Shown here piece by piece: positions 41,862 through 52,150 of a DNA stretch of 64,000 nt. Numbering within the stretch: the first letter of the stretch is position 1; every line of letters begins with the position of its first letter. The notes under the pieces were generated by a model. The model was not told the origin of the DNA. It searched no databases and was given only the letters and a program-made list of their open reading frames with translations. Made by a program: the position numbers and the translations under genes. Source of the stretch: Megalonaias nervosa (lineage: Eukaryota; Mollusca; Bivalvia; Unionida; Unionidae); assembly GCA_016617855.1 (NCBI GenBank), contig JAECUM010001116.1, forward strand, positions 24,777-88,776, read 5' to 3'.

Positions 41862-43020
41862 CTATAACAAAATATAATCGTATGGGGACACAACTGGACT
41901 ATAGCAGCAAGATACGACCTGTGCGCTGCTAGCCAAAGGGCAAGTCTATAGGGGTTTGAGTGGTCGATCGCCCCATTTCACCCAACACACCAGACTAAGA
42001 CAAAACAAATTATATACACAGACATATACGTGCGCAAGAACATAAACCAAACTACCAAGATACAATAAAAAGTAACATGGGGGCTACATAACAGAGAGAA
42101 GACAAGGGAAGGAGAATTCGTTGGGGGTTTTTTGGAGGGGGTTTGGGGGGTTTGGGGATTTTAAGCATTGCATGTGTTAAATCAACTTATAAAACTAATA
42201 CAACCTCAAAAGCATAGGTCTGAGCAGAACATCAAGACAACACACGAACAATACTGCAACTGACCCCAAGAATAGAACATATAAGGTGGCTAACCCCGCC
42301 ATCAGGCCCGGTCGCACAAGGCGACAACGACTAACCCCGCCATCAGGCCCGGTCGCACAAGGCGACAACGACTGGTTGAAATAATATCAAATCACCACAG
42401 ATTTTAACTCCTCTTCCAATTTAATATTATAAGGTGACTTAAGCCCAGTCCTCTGCCCCCCCCCCCGCACAAGGCGGAACTAAATAAACTACAGATCACC
42501 AATCCCCAATTTATCAACACGCAACACGTAAGAGCCAAATAACACCAACTCAACAATGTCTCTCAGAACAATTGATACAATTGATTAACAAATAAAACAA
42601 AGGTGCACAATGTTCTTGCAAATCCTTCCAAACATCAAAAGACATTACAAGCAAGGCTATAGTGGCACCATACATATAGCCTTCATACAATGAAGTCACG
42701 ACACTCGTGATCAAAAGTCGCAAATCATCAGAGCTTATGCGACTTGGAAGTCGAAACAAGAGCAACCAACCTATCTTCCGAATGATGCCACAACAACAGA
42801 AGACCAACCGAAGATAGAAGAAGACAAAAACATCGACTTTTAAATTTGCCTAATTATACGAGGTTCTTCCTTTGGATATTAAAGACCTCTTTAGGAAATA
42901 GCTCTATCCTCATTATTCCGACCTGATCCTTTCTATACCACCGTGCAAATTAATGACCTTAAGAAGACATTCCTTGACTCAAACATACATTGGTATGACT
43001 GACACTCTGTTGATTGGCAT
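41862..43020. other. 3' region of right RT unit, no ORF
   Basis: No supported gene. A 41-bp direct tandem duplication beginning CTAACCCCGCCATCAGGCC lies at about 42,290-42,371. C-rich and G-rich runs occur near 42,120-42,160 and 42,457-42,465. Confidence 0.5.
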
Positions 43021-43059
43021 TATTTTGAAACTAAAGTACACTATGTACACAAAATTCCA

Positions 43060-43410
43060 ACTATTGTAAATGATAGTAACGAAATTTGTTAGACTTGTTG
43101 AATTTGGAAAATTGCACATGTGGCTTACACACTATTGGAATATCCTTTAGTTGTCCATTAGTATAACTGGACTAGATTTGATCAAGTACGCCTTAGCGTT
43201 TCGGGCGTTTCGCGTTTCTGGTGGCGTTTCGCGTCCCGCGGATCCCCTTCCTCCTTCCTCGCTCGGACATGTTTGCAACTAAAAAGTGCGACATTCGCAC
43301 ATAAAAGCGGGACTGAGGTGGCTCCATTCCCACTGTCCCAACCAATTGAGAATCTTGATCTTCAAGACTTAACCAGTCGCAAAAGCACTAGTTTGCGTAA
43401 GGGACTTAAA
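43060..43410 (+). promoter_or_regulatory. Type A hairpin promoter module, copy 6
   Basis: Hairpin a (43,286-43,300) is GTGCGA/TCGCAC. Hairpin b (43,309-43,339) is GGGAC/GTCCC, two compensatory changes from GGGTT/AACCC of copy 5. Hairpin c (43,353-43,367) is TCTTGA/TCAAGA. Hairpin d (43,375-43,406) has one mismatch. ACCAATT lies between b and c. It is 46 bp upstream of the TIR gene ATG. Confidence 0.75.
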
Positions 43411-43455
43411 TCTTTATTGATTGATTGAATCACGTCATTCAATATTGAATAGCAA

Positions 43456-43835
43456 ATGGCTTCAAACCACATGGAGAAGATGATGAAATTGCAAGAGGTG
43501 GTGAGTACCGTAGGCATGGTGGAAGAAATGCTCATCAGAATAGAGTATGGTGCTTATAGCCCGCACAGATTGAAAATGGAGATCAATCATTTGAAGAAAG
43601 GGAAAGAAATATTGAGAGACTTGATAAAACAGGAAAAGGAGGATAAGTAGGACAGAGAGAAAATGAGAAGATGGAATGACAAGATTGAAAAAGAAGAGGA
43701 GAATGAGAAAAGGAAACAAGAGGAGAAGAAGGAGCAGAAGAAAGTGAATGGGAAGAAGAAGACAAAAAAATGTAATGGAGAAGACGAGAAGATGGTGGAG
43801 AAGAAAAAGGGAGGAGAGAAATTAGATAAAGTTAA
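43456..43835 (+). pseudogene. Lys/Glu-rich coiled-coil gene, right TIR copy
   Basis: The ATG at 43,456 has a good context (CAAATGG). Residues 1-64 (SNHMEKMMKLQEVVSTVGMV, then YSPHRLKMEINHLKKGKEIL) are helical. An in-frame TAG at 43,648 interrupts, after which the same frame continues with a Lys/Glu repeat and CNGEDEKMVEKKKGG up to the stem-loop. The frame also reads through the stem-loop, so the natural stop probably shifted. The left TIR copy (16,295-16,837) keeps the same blocks with a different break. No known family. A coiled-coil, nucleic-acid-interacting role is possible from charge only. Confidence 0.55.
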
Positions 43836-43837
43836 AC

Positions 43838-43854
43838 AGCCTTTTTCCAGGGCC
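43838..43854 (+). terminator. Histone-like 3' stem-loop with downstream box
   Basis: AGCCTTTTTCCAGGGCC is a slipped variant of the left TIR version, followed by ACTCCA. GAAAAGATATC lies about 14 nt downstream (43,868-43,878). The downstream box is better preserved than the stem. Confidence 0.5.
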
Positions 43855-44344
43855 ACTCCATTGCCTCGAAAAGATATCTATTCTCTCTTACCTAAAAAAA
43901 GATTTCAGTCGATTTTTTGGTGTGATAGATTGATGTTCATCAATCTATGTTTGTGTGATATGTCTCTGTCTCTATCTCTAACCACGTCTCTATGTCTGTG
44001 TCTCTATTGTATTTGTCCATACCTAGAGTAGCGCGTATTCAGGTCAGCCCCTTGCCACACTGTTCCGCCCGACTAAGGTCAGCCACTTGCAACATTGTTG
44101 CCAGTGTCCAGTACCGTGAGGTCAATTCCCATTGACCCTAGAGTGGCCCATGTTAAAGTCCAATTTGACCCCATAGTGCAAACGACGAAATTTAACACAG
44201 AAGTCTACGTGACCCTATAAATTTTGACCCCATAGTGAAAACGACCAAATTTAACATTAGAACCTATGTGACCCTATGGTGCCCCCATCCCTACACTACT
44301 ATTGTTAGTTATTTATTATGTTAGTGTGTTAAGTACATGCATTC

Positions 44345-44652
44345 TTATGTAAGACTGTGAATAATCCTAATATTTTCAGGAGAGCAGTTATTTTCTGTTT
44401 CTAGTTTATATAATTTCTCAAGTCCACTAATTAATTTCTCGTTGGTTAAATAAGTATGCTTATGTTTTACTGACCCTCTCTGATAAATATCTTGCCTGAG
44501 TGTTGGTATCCCACGCAAAGTTTCCATGCCTAATGTAGCTAGCAAATTGTAGGTTTCAGTATCAACACATCCTACTTTGATATACAATGTCTCTAATGAT
44601 AGCACTGTCAAGGAACTGTGTGTTGTAAAATGTTTATGCATCGTAACTAAAC
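44345..44652 (-). CDS. Candidate terminal exon of a cellular gene
   Basis: A 98-codon minus-strand frame has ordinary protein composition (LTVLSLETLYIKVGCVDTET, LATLGMETLRGIPTLRQDIY, ISGLEKLYKLETENN) and ends with TAA at 44,345. It is preceded on the minus strand by a TTTTGTTTAG acceptor-like sequence near 44,663, so it could be the last exon of an upstream gene. Its stop is only 45 bp from the end of the 28-kb element, which would then sit in the 3' untranslated region. The family is not recognised. A transposon-derived origin is also possible. Confidence 0.35.
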
Positions 44653-46215
44653 AAAATGTACTCGGGTTTTATTGCCACGTAGGGGTGTTTATTTCAAGAT
44701 ACTGAGTTAGGTTTACCCATTGCTTTACGCGCACAGTGCCTGCACAGAGTATCCAATTAACTCGAGTTTTCTGGTCGTAGATTTGACTACAACCATGTAC
44801 GTATAGCCCAAATTATCGCTGTACGATCATACTAGAACGAGTTCCGCCTGAAAGCTGTCCACTTTAGGAAGAAATCTTCAGTTGTAGAGTAATTTGTGAC
44901 AGGGAGTCCTAGAACTCTGTGGGGTTTCGTAAAACCTGTATGCTGCTGTCGATGATGACCTTGGCTAAGGGTAGTGCCGGTATACTCGCAGCGAAAGGCC
45001 ATAGCTTCGTGACCAACGGGTCTATAGGGATTAAGGAGACTCTCTCGAGATATATATGTTCCATTTTTAAATAAATATTATTCAGTATCAATATATAATT
45101 GAAATCAATGATTCAGTATTGTTATATGAGTGAAAATTAATAATTTATACATTCTACTTGTGGATGAATAATACGTTATTTATATTTTTGAGGAAATTCT
45201 ATACATTGAACAACCTTGGTGATAAAATCGTGCACTGTTCGTATTTGCGTATAAATTCTATGCATGGTGATAGATCCATATATCAATCATATTTATTTAT
45301 AAGTTTCATATATTAATTTCTGTTTGATTGCTCATTGATGTTACATGTTCTGATTAGTTCCATTTAGAAACGATCATTTTTTGCGCATCAAATTGTTAAA
45401 TCCATTGTTGGGATTCATGTGCACGAGTATGGAGTCAGATTCATTCATCGTTCAACTGCATTATAAATAAGCTTGTCATTCACGAAAATGCTTTTAAGTG
45501 TCTTCGCTAAATCCAATCTAAACCCGGCTTCATCCTGTTAAAGGCACAGTGTCTTTCACAGAGTGTCAGCTATAGTGTAAGTTTAATCGTCCCACTTTAG
45601 TTACAGTTATTATATTACAAATTTTACAACAATTAAGAGACAGAGAAAGTTTATCTAAAATCAGATAATGAGCGTTAATTTTCGGGTTGGGGGATGGATG
45701 CGATTTTCTTTTGAGCTATGATATTTCGCTTTCTTTTTATCTCAGGATAATTTATTTTTCAAATGGTTTAATGGATATAATATAGTGTTATTCTGCATAA
45801 ACAAATAAACCAGAGCGATATATTTTTTCCAGCTATTGACAGGGAAACTTAAAAAAATTAAAGTATTATTTGAAAAAACGTGTCAGTCCATCCCTTAGAA
45901 TATTAGGTTGTTGGTCCCTAATATAACTGCAGTATACCGTGGTACGTATCGCGGTACGTTCAGAAAAACTTCGGTATACAACTCTTCGTGGTACCCAGCT
46001 CCATAAAGTACAGTAATTTGTCTAAGGGACAAAATCTCAAATTTCGACAAAACAATTCATCTTCGTTTTGAATGGTTTTACTTAAGTACAACAATTGAGA
46101 AGCAAGTTTTAGAACACGTGGTTTCAAATTCCTTCAACACATTTTAAAATCCCACCCCACCCCCTTTACTGACTACTTTATTACTCTAGTACAGCTTTTT
46201 TGTCTCTAATTCAGT
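44653..46215. other. Intergenic DNA
   Basis: No gene supported. A 60-codon minus-strand frame at 44,909-45,091 looks protein-like (SLIPIDPLVTKLWPFAASIP) but has no recognisable motif. A GTACC word cluster lies at 45,930-46,000. Confidence 0.4.
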
Positions 46216-46840
46216 GACAGCTTCTCAAAACACCCATTAAGACGGAAGAATCCATGATATCCCAAGGCACCAGCTTCTCAAACATCTATCAAGAGGGAAG
46301 AATCCATGATATCCCAAAGCACCAATTTCTCAAATACCCATCAAGAGGGAAGAATCCATGATATACCAAGGCACCACCTTCTCAGACGCCTATAAAGAGG
46401 GAAGGATCAGGCCCGGCTTGATAGTTTGCGAGACCCAAGGGCCACGCTGGCAGCGGGGCCCGCCAGATTGAGTTACTGTAGTATGCGTAATGTTTGTGAA
46501 TTTGAGCCCGGTGACTCGAGGGCACGGGGCCCAAGGCAGCCGCCTTGCCCAAGGGCGGTCCTGAGAAGAATCCATGATATCTCAAGACATCAGCTTCTCA
46601 AAAACTCATCCATGATATCCCAAGGCACCAGCTTCTTGAACATCCATCAAAAGGGAAGAGTCAATGAAATCACAAGGCACCAGCTTCTCAAACATCCATC
46701 AAGAGGGAAGAATCCATGATATCTCAAAGCAACAATTTCTCAAACACACATCCATTATATTCTAAAGCAAAAGCTTTTCAAACACCTATCAAGAGGAAAC
46801 AATCCATGATACCCCAATGCACCATTTATAGAGAATGTCA
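46215..46840. repeat. ~51-bp minisatellite with GC-rich insertion
   Basis: About nine copies of a unit like CACCAGCTTCTCAAACATCC, ATCAAGAGGGAAGAATCCAT, GATATCCCAAGG. It is interrupted at about 46,404-46,565 by a GC-rich block with complementary ends (GGATCAGGCCCGGC / GGGCGGTCCTGAG), probably a small inserted transposon or SINE piece. Confidence 0.7.
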
Positions 46841-46894
46841 GAACATGGACTAAGCTTCATTTTTAAAAATAATGTATCAATTCAGGCAATTGGA

Positions 46895-47130
46895 TCTTTG
46901 TCCGATATTTAGTCACAACATCAAGTGGATCTTTATCCCGTATTTAGTGACAACATTATATGGCTCTTTATCCCGTATTTAGTCACAATATCAAGTGAAT
47001 ATTTATTCCGTATTTAGTCACAACATCAAGTGGATCTTTATCCCGTATTTAGTCACAACATCAAGTGGATCTTTATCCCGTGTTTAGTCGCAACATCAAG
47101 TGGAATTTTATTCCGTATATAGTCACATTG
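46895..47130. repeat. ~35-bp minisatellite
   Basis: Six to seven copies of a unit like CAACATCAAGTGGATCTTTA followed by TCCCGTATTTAGTCA. Confidence 0.8.
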
Positions 47131-48300
47131 TAATTGCTGTGTAAATTCTGAACATGATTCAGGCACTGGTTTTAAAAGAAGTAAAGTTTAATCAGTTTGA
47201 TCATATGCAAGAGCAAATTTAGAGTGGAATCAGCAACTATTTAGTTTGCGCTGCGTTGCTAATAGACACAAAAATGGTAAAATCATGTCAATGTCGAACT
47301 TAAAATTTTTGAATTCGACTAATTATTTCCTCCAAATTAATGGGATGCTAATTAATCAGTTTATAACCATATATAGGCATAGTGAAATGTTTTCTTTGCA
47401 CCAGTATAACAAAAACTAACAAAGCGTTCTCATAATTTTTATTTCTGAAGACGAAACAGTAAAGATACAGTTTTTATGTCATGGTCATCTTCAAACTCGA
47501 AGAATGAGCAACACAGAAATTTAAATATAACCAAAAATATATTTGTTCATTCTAGTTTGTTAGTTAAACATGACATATGTATCTTTGCAAGTGTCTCCAC
47601 CGAGGTAAATAAAGCAAAGCAAAGAAAAGAAAACGTCAGGCCTTTAAGGACAAGGCTGCTTTTTTCAATGAACTAGACAATGCAACATGTAGCTTCAACT
47701 GCAATCTTTCGTCTGCACCCTGGCAACTGGAATAATCCGCCTCAATTATAGAACGTCTAATTTGCACGTAGTATAAGTTAACTACGAAGATTTAAAGCAA
47801 TCGAAAAAGACTGCAAAAGAAACAAAATTAAATAAGAAAGAATAGATGTTTTAGCAAATAGATCTTGAAAAGAGGTCGTTATTGCTTGTAAAGAATTGAA
47901 ACTATTGCATTATTTATATTTACAAGAATTAAGCATTGATGAACTTGTGCCAGTTCTATCGTATTTTATGCATCTTTTAACGATTAGATTTTCACGCATA
48001 GGTAAAATGTGTATTTCTTCTCATCATACTTAAGTTTTTTTGACCGCAAGTTACATGCATACAACATAATCATTTTTTTAAACTGAGCAGCTTATTTTAA
48101 ACAATGATTTTTTTACGAGAGCAAAACATGGTTGGAAATAGTATTTTTTTCAAAACGGCATATTTCCAATGTCCGCTAAGATAAAATTTCTAGAGTAGAA
48201 TAAGTGTCATTAATAAATGCATTTTCATGTTCAAAGAAATCTCTTGATCACGAATTATGTTTTATGAACCCTTACTCTTTGATTCATAAATTCAGGGAAA
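47131..48300. other. Intergenic DNA
   Basis: AT-rich with short open frames only. No gene, RNA or repeat recognised. Confidence 0.45.
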
Positions 48301-48309
48301 TATTCTTCA

Positions 48310-48372
48310 AAATGACCAATCATCCCGCGGACACATGTCTCAATTCTGTTCGTTGATTGGTTCATGTCTTCA
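48310..48372 (+). promoter_or_regulatory. CCAAT-box pair, possible promoter
   Basis: GACCAATCA and TTGATTGGTTC lie about 45 bp apart in opposite orientation, some 480 bp upstream of the candidate exon at 48,850. No TATA box is evident. Confidence 0.3.
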
Positions 48373-48849
48373 AGGGATGTTGCTGCAAAGAGTAGCCTGG
48401 CAACCAGACCGAGTGTGAAAAGTAAACAATTTTAGATCAACAGGCTTAGAGTTGGGAACGTTATTAACGACAGTTATGCAGACATTTTGACACCAAAGTT
48501 TAAGTTGAATATCGTCTGAAAGGGAAATGATAGATGCTGCTTTAAGACGGAAAGACTTGTATCATATCAGGAAGTGTAACGAAAACGAGCCAAAAGTTAT
48601 TTTAATGGATATTTGTGCATACAGTCTTTCACATACATGTTCTATGTTCACATGACCAAAGTATGGGCACGTATGTCAAAATCAGAATTTTATCTGTGAC
48701 AGGCTGTCGCTCAGGGCATTAGTGTAGTTTCGGGTGTTGTGGTCAGGTGTTATTACATAAATAAACACATAATTGATGAAGGCAGGTCCGCATATTAAGA
48801 GAAATGAATTTCAACTAGGTATATGTGGTTCGTTTCCTACGTGCCTAGA

Positions 48850-48951
48850 ATGGCTGACGAAGAAGATATAGGTTTAATGCCATTTTCAGCACACGATAGG
48901 CTGTATATGGCGACCGTATACCAAGTGAAAGAAGAACTCGGGAAAACCCCG
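48850..48951 (+). CDS. Candidate first coding exon
   Basis: The ATG has a strong context (CTAGAATGG) and starts an acidic peptide (MADEEDIGLMPFSAHDRLYM, then ATVYQVKEELGKTP) that runs into a consensus donor, CCCCG|GTAAGA, at about 48,952. Beyond the donor the open frame enters a tRNA-like B-box sequence near 49,000-49,020, consistent with intron. The encoded 34 residues match no family I know. The next exon is not identified in this window. Confidence 0.35.
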
Positions 48952-49424
48952 GTAAGATCCACCTACCCACGGGAAGCTAGTGGTAAGCTTTTTCACATAC
49001 CCACATTGACCGAGCCGAGACTCGAACACCCTCGGACAGATGGCAGATGGCAGTGAATCCATATATATTACGGTTTTGATCATAATGAAAATACTACATA
49101 TATTACTTATGCATGTTGAACTATGGAACAAATAGATAAATAAATAAACCAGTAAGTCAACAAACCAAGTCAATAAACCAATCAAATAAAAAAATTAAAA
49201 TCTTTGCCAGACTTATATTTTATATATGCTGATCGTGAGTTTGACATGAGAATCGTACAGGAATATTTTTACAAACAAATGTAAGATAATTTTAAAACGT
49301 CAAGTCAGATTTCCTGAATAAGTTTAAATAAACTATATATATTCAAGGACAAGATAAATTAAGAATATTATGGAGCATGGAAATATCAGTTCTTTCGCCT
49401 CCGCTCTTAATAATCGATTGGAAT

Positions 49425-49500
49425 GGGAGTCGCAGAGGATTAGTGGTTAGCAAGCGGACCCAGAAGAAATAGGTTGCGGGTTCGAGTCCTGATATCAGCC
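49425..49500 (+). repeat. tRNA-derived SINE head
   Basis: An A-box-like TTAGTGGTTAGCAAGCGG and a good B-box GGTTCGAGTCC (49,479-49,489) at tRNA-like spacing. The sequence does not fold as a complete tRNA (no acceptor stem), so it is a SINE promoter region or tRNA-related repeat. Confidence 0.5.
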
Positions 49501-49599
49501 CAGGTCCGCTTGTCACGAAATTGTATAAATCAACTTTATTTATTAAATACATGAACTCGGGTTTCGTTTTGTGTACAACGATACCCGAGGGTGATTTAT

Positions 49600-50570
49600 G
49601 TATGTTGTACATTATTTCGAAACAGTGAGTTCGGTTCATCCTATGCCGCACGTGCGAAGTGCTCTCGATGGGAAAAACCGAATACTTCCAGCTCACAGAC
49701 GATGTAGGGCTGCATCGTCTGTATATAAATGCCTCACCGTAAGGCGATATCTTCACATTACGGAACGTCCTGTCAGTAAGCAGTCTACTTAGAGACTTAC
49801 ACATCTTTAGCTGTAGAGCTGATCGTAGTCGACGTGGTACCAGCTGTAGAGCTAACCATAGAAGTTGACCATAGCAGCTGTAAAGCTGAAACATAGCAGC
49901 CGTAGAGCTGAGTGAACAGTGTTGCTGGTTGAGTAGTAGGTGATTGGGCGTTGCTGACCGAATTGGTGGGCGCTGATTGCTTGATTGACCAAGAAACTGA
50001 ATGGTGGTCGGTGACTACCTATAATGCTGATTGCTTGATTGACCAGTGTGACTGGTAGCCAAGTGTGCTAGTGACGGAGTGTTTTGTGTTACTCCATGCA
50101 TGTAATCTTTTAGCCGTGGGCTAATTTTGTGGTTTGTTATACCCAGTGTTTTGGTAGTGTAAAGATATTTTGTATAATATCTATCCCTTTCTTTTCATCA
50201 TTTTACTATTGGAGTAAAGTACCTCATTTTTCACTATTTGAATGAATACATTTTACTATATGAGTAAAGTACATCATTTTTTATTATTTTGAGTAAAACA
50301 CATCATTCTTTCCGTCTTGTGAAATTACCGTGAATCGTTCACCTTTGTCCTTGTACTGTGTAAGGTCATTTATTTGTATTTATATTTGTTCCATTATTAG
50401 GTTCGTGCTGATTATGTTAATTTGTCCAATATTTGGATCTTATACACGCACGTATTAATCATAATTCTTTTCTCATTCAAGTCATACATCAATAAACATT
50501 GTATTTGTATCACCATCAAAAGTGTTCTGTTATAAATCCGAAATTCAACGCGGTTATCTTGTTACACCGC
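49600..50570 (+). mobile_element. Possible solo LTR
   Basis: A TATATAAATGC box (about 49,730), a short tandem of GTAGAGCTGA-type units (49,810-49,920), ATTTTACTAT-AGTAAAGTACATCA repeats (50,200-50,300) and CAATAAACATTG (50,490) occur in the order expected of LTR promoter and poly-A signal. TGTTGTACA near the left and TTGTTACA at the right could be LTR ends. No internal domain or second LTR is visible and a target duplication is not clear. Confidence 0.3.
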
Positions 50571-50837
50571 TTCCGTGCTGTGTTCTTATGCAAGGTACTT
50601 AACTCCTATAGTCTTGACACTAAATTGTCCTTCATTTGCTGATGTGTAGTTAAACACCAGTAAATTATTCACCATTAATCAATTTAAAAATGTATAGCAT
50701 TTCAGAGAGAATTAGCACTGGGACATGACCCACCCAATCACGTGATCCTGACACCAGGTCGACCAGTCCTAACACTAACATCTTAATGCAGAGCGTCAAG
50801 CGAGGCAGCTGCTTGCACCATTTTTATAAGTCTTTGG

Positions 50838-50926
50838 TATGACTCAGCCGGGATACGAACCCGCGACCTCTCGCATCCGAGGCAGACGCTATAACAACAT
50901 AGGCCACAGGAACGGTCGCTATATAA
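50838..50926 (-). repeat. tRNA-derived SINE
   Basis: On the minus strand: TGGCCTATGTTGTTATAGCG (A-box region), GTCTGCCTCGGATGCGAG (anticodon-like arm), then GGTCGCGGGTTCGTATCCCG with a perfect B-box. This is the standard head of tRNA-derived SINEs common in molluscs and other invertebrates. Confidence 0.7.
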
Positions 50927-51240
50927 TGCGTGTCATGTGGTGACAATTACAGATATACACAATGAGTTCAGTTTCAGTACACATTAACTACAACCATTTT
51001 TAGTGAAGCATACTGTTAAATTGATGCGAAGTTTGAAAGAGTAGTGGTTAAAATCAGATGATATCTTGTTATCTCGTGTAATTATAGGTTTCTGTAACGG
51101 GCGATTTTTAATATTGAGAAATAAGCATAGTCTAGTCCTTGTTAGTATAACGTGGCTATAAGCATAGTCTAGTCCTCGTTAGTATAGTATTGATGTGTAT
51201 TGCTAGATATATGAACAGTTTTGAATTTGCGCCGTTAACA

Positions 51241-51242
<2 letters not shown>

Positions 51243-51324
<82 letters not shown>
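51243..51324. repeat. (AT)n microsatellite
   Basis: An uninterrupted AT run of about 80 bp. A 25-bp direct duplication (AAGCATAGTCTAGTCCT...) lies just upstream at 51,124-51,187. Confidence 0.95.
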
Positions 51325-51326
<2 letters not shown>

Positions 51327-52150
51327 CACAAAATAATTTGCAACATGAAAAAGTCTTTATTTATTATGTAAAACAAAAATACTCTGTATAAAATAGCCAC
51401 TTTGCATACTGGTATCTAATAAAGTCCAACGTGAATGCAACGCCTGTTAAGCTTGTCGCACTTCCTGAAGGTTAACAGTGCAGATAGAAACTCCGAGATC
51501 AAATTCATGTAGGTGAACGTAAAAGCAGTAATTTTCTCAAGATCTAAACAATAGCTTCCTTTAATCTACTTTTTGAACGACACTGAAAGTACAAACAAAC
51601 TCATCTTTATTAGAATGTTTCGTGTTTTTGTATTTACTAATAAAATAGCACAGAAATGATGTTGTACTTGATTTTTTCACGACTAATTTGTCAGTCTATT
51701 TGGCAAAATCATTGCTAAACCTAAAAATCTCTCGATGTTTTGAAAATATGGAATTGAATATCTTATTATGTTTGCTATGATAACCAACAATATAAAAATT
51801 AGTACTTATGTAATTATGTTATGCTTTTCTTTTTCTTCTTCAGTTTGGCTGTGTTAATATTATTTATTATGATTTATTTGAACGAGGGACCAATTCAGTG
51901 TTAAATTCGAAAAACACAGAGAGGTGATGATGCTTACAAACTCGCAAAATTTAATCACTGAGCTGTTCAGAGTAACAGATAGCTCGGCAACTCTGATCCC
52001 ATTTACATCTCCAACCATAGATATTCTTCATTCCGGAATTATCTCTTGTTGATGCAAATGTAAGTGATCACGAGGCCTCCTATTTAATTACTCAGCTGTA
52101 CTATGAATATTCCACCTGTTGTAAGAGAGAATGGTTGATTGATATCTAAG
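51325..52150. other. Intergenic DNA
   Basis: No supported gene or repeat. Confidence 0.4.

Larger units (their letters stand above)
15944..44300. mobile_element. 28.4-kb Polinton-like composite element
   Basis: The two ends are inverted copies. The left end starts AGTAGTGTGGG and the right end finishes CCCTACACTACT, each followed inward by GGCACCATAGGGTCAC or its complement. The AG...CT ends and flanking 6-mers GTTGTT (15,938-15,943) and ATTGTT (44,301-44,306) fit Polinton integration, which makes 6-bp target duplications. The interior carries a Polinton structural gene set (28.8-38.7 kb), a non-LTR RT gene, and outward-facing gene units with shared promoter and 3' modules. Most core genes are broken, so this copy is unlikely to be autonomous. 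Alternatively, an older Polinton was inserted into another inverted element, or later insertions landed in the Polinton. Confidence 0.72.
43021..44300 (-). repeat. Right terminal inverted repeat
   Basis: The inverted partner of 15,944-17,237. It contains the type A promoter, the Lys/Glu-rich gene, its stem-loop, and the outer block with AGGTCAGCCCCTTGCCACAC and GACCCTATGGTGCCCCCA, ending CACTACT. Confidence 0.85.

Noticed and set aside
15410..46000. GTACC word clusters on both sides of the element as an extended inverted repeat
   Set aside because: Similarity is limited to short palindromic words; the sequences between do not align.
48995..49030. tRNA gene or SINE on minus strand
   Set aside because: Only a B-box-like GTTCGAGTCTC is present; no A-box or cloverleaf.
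49343..49894. 183-codon minus-strand ORF
   Set aside because: Crosses a tRNA-like SINE head and an LTR-like tandem repeat, with no recognisable domain.
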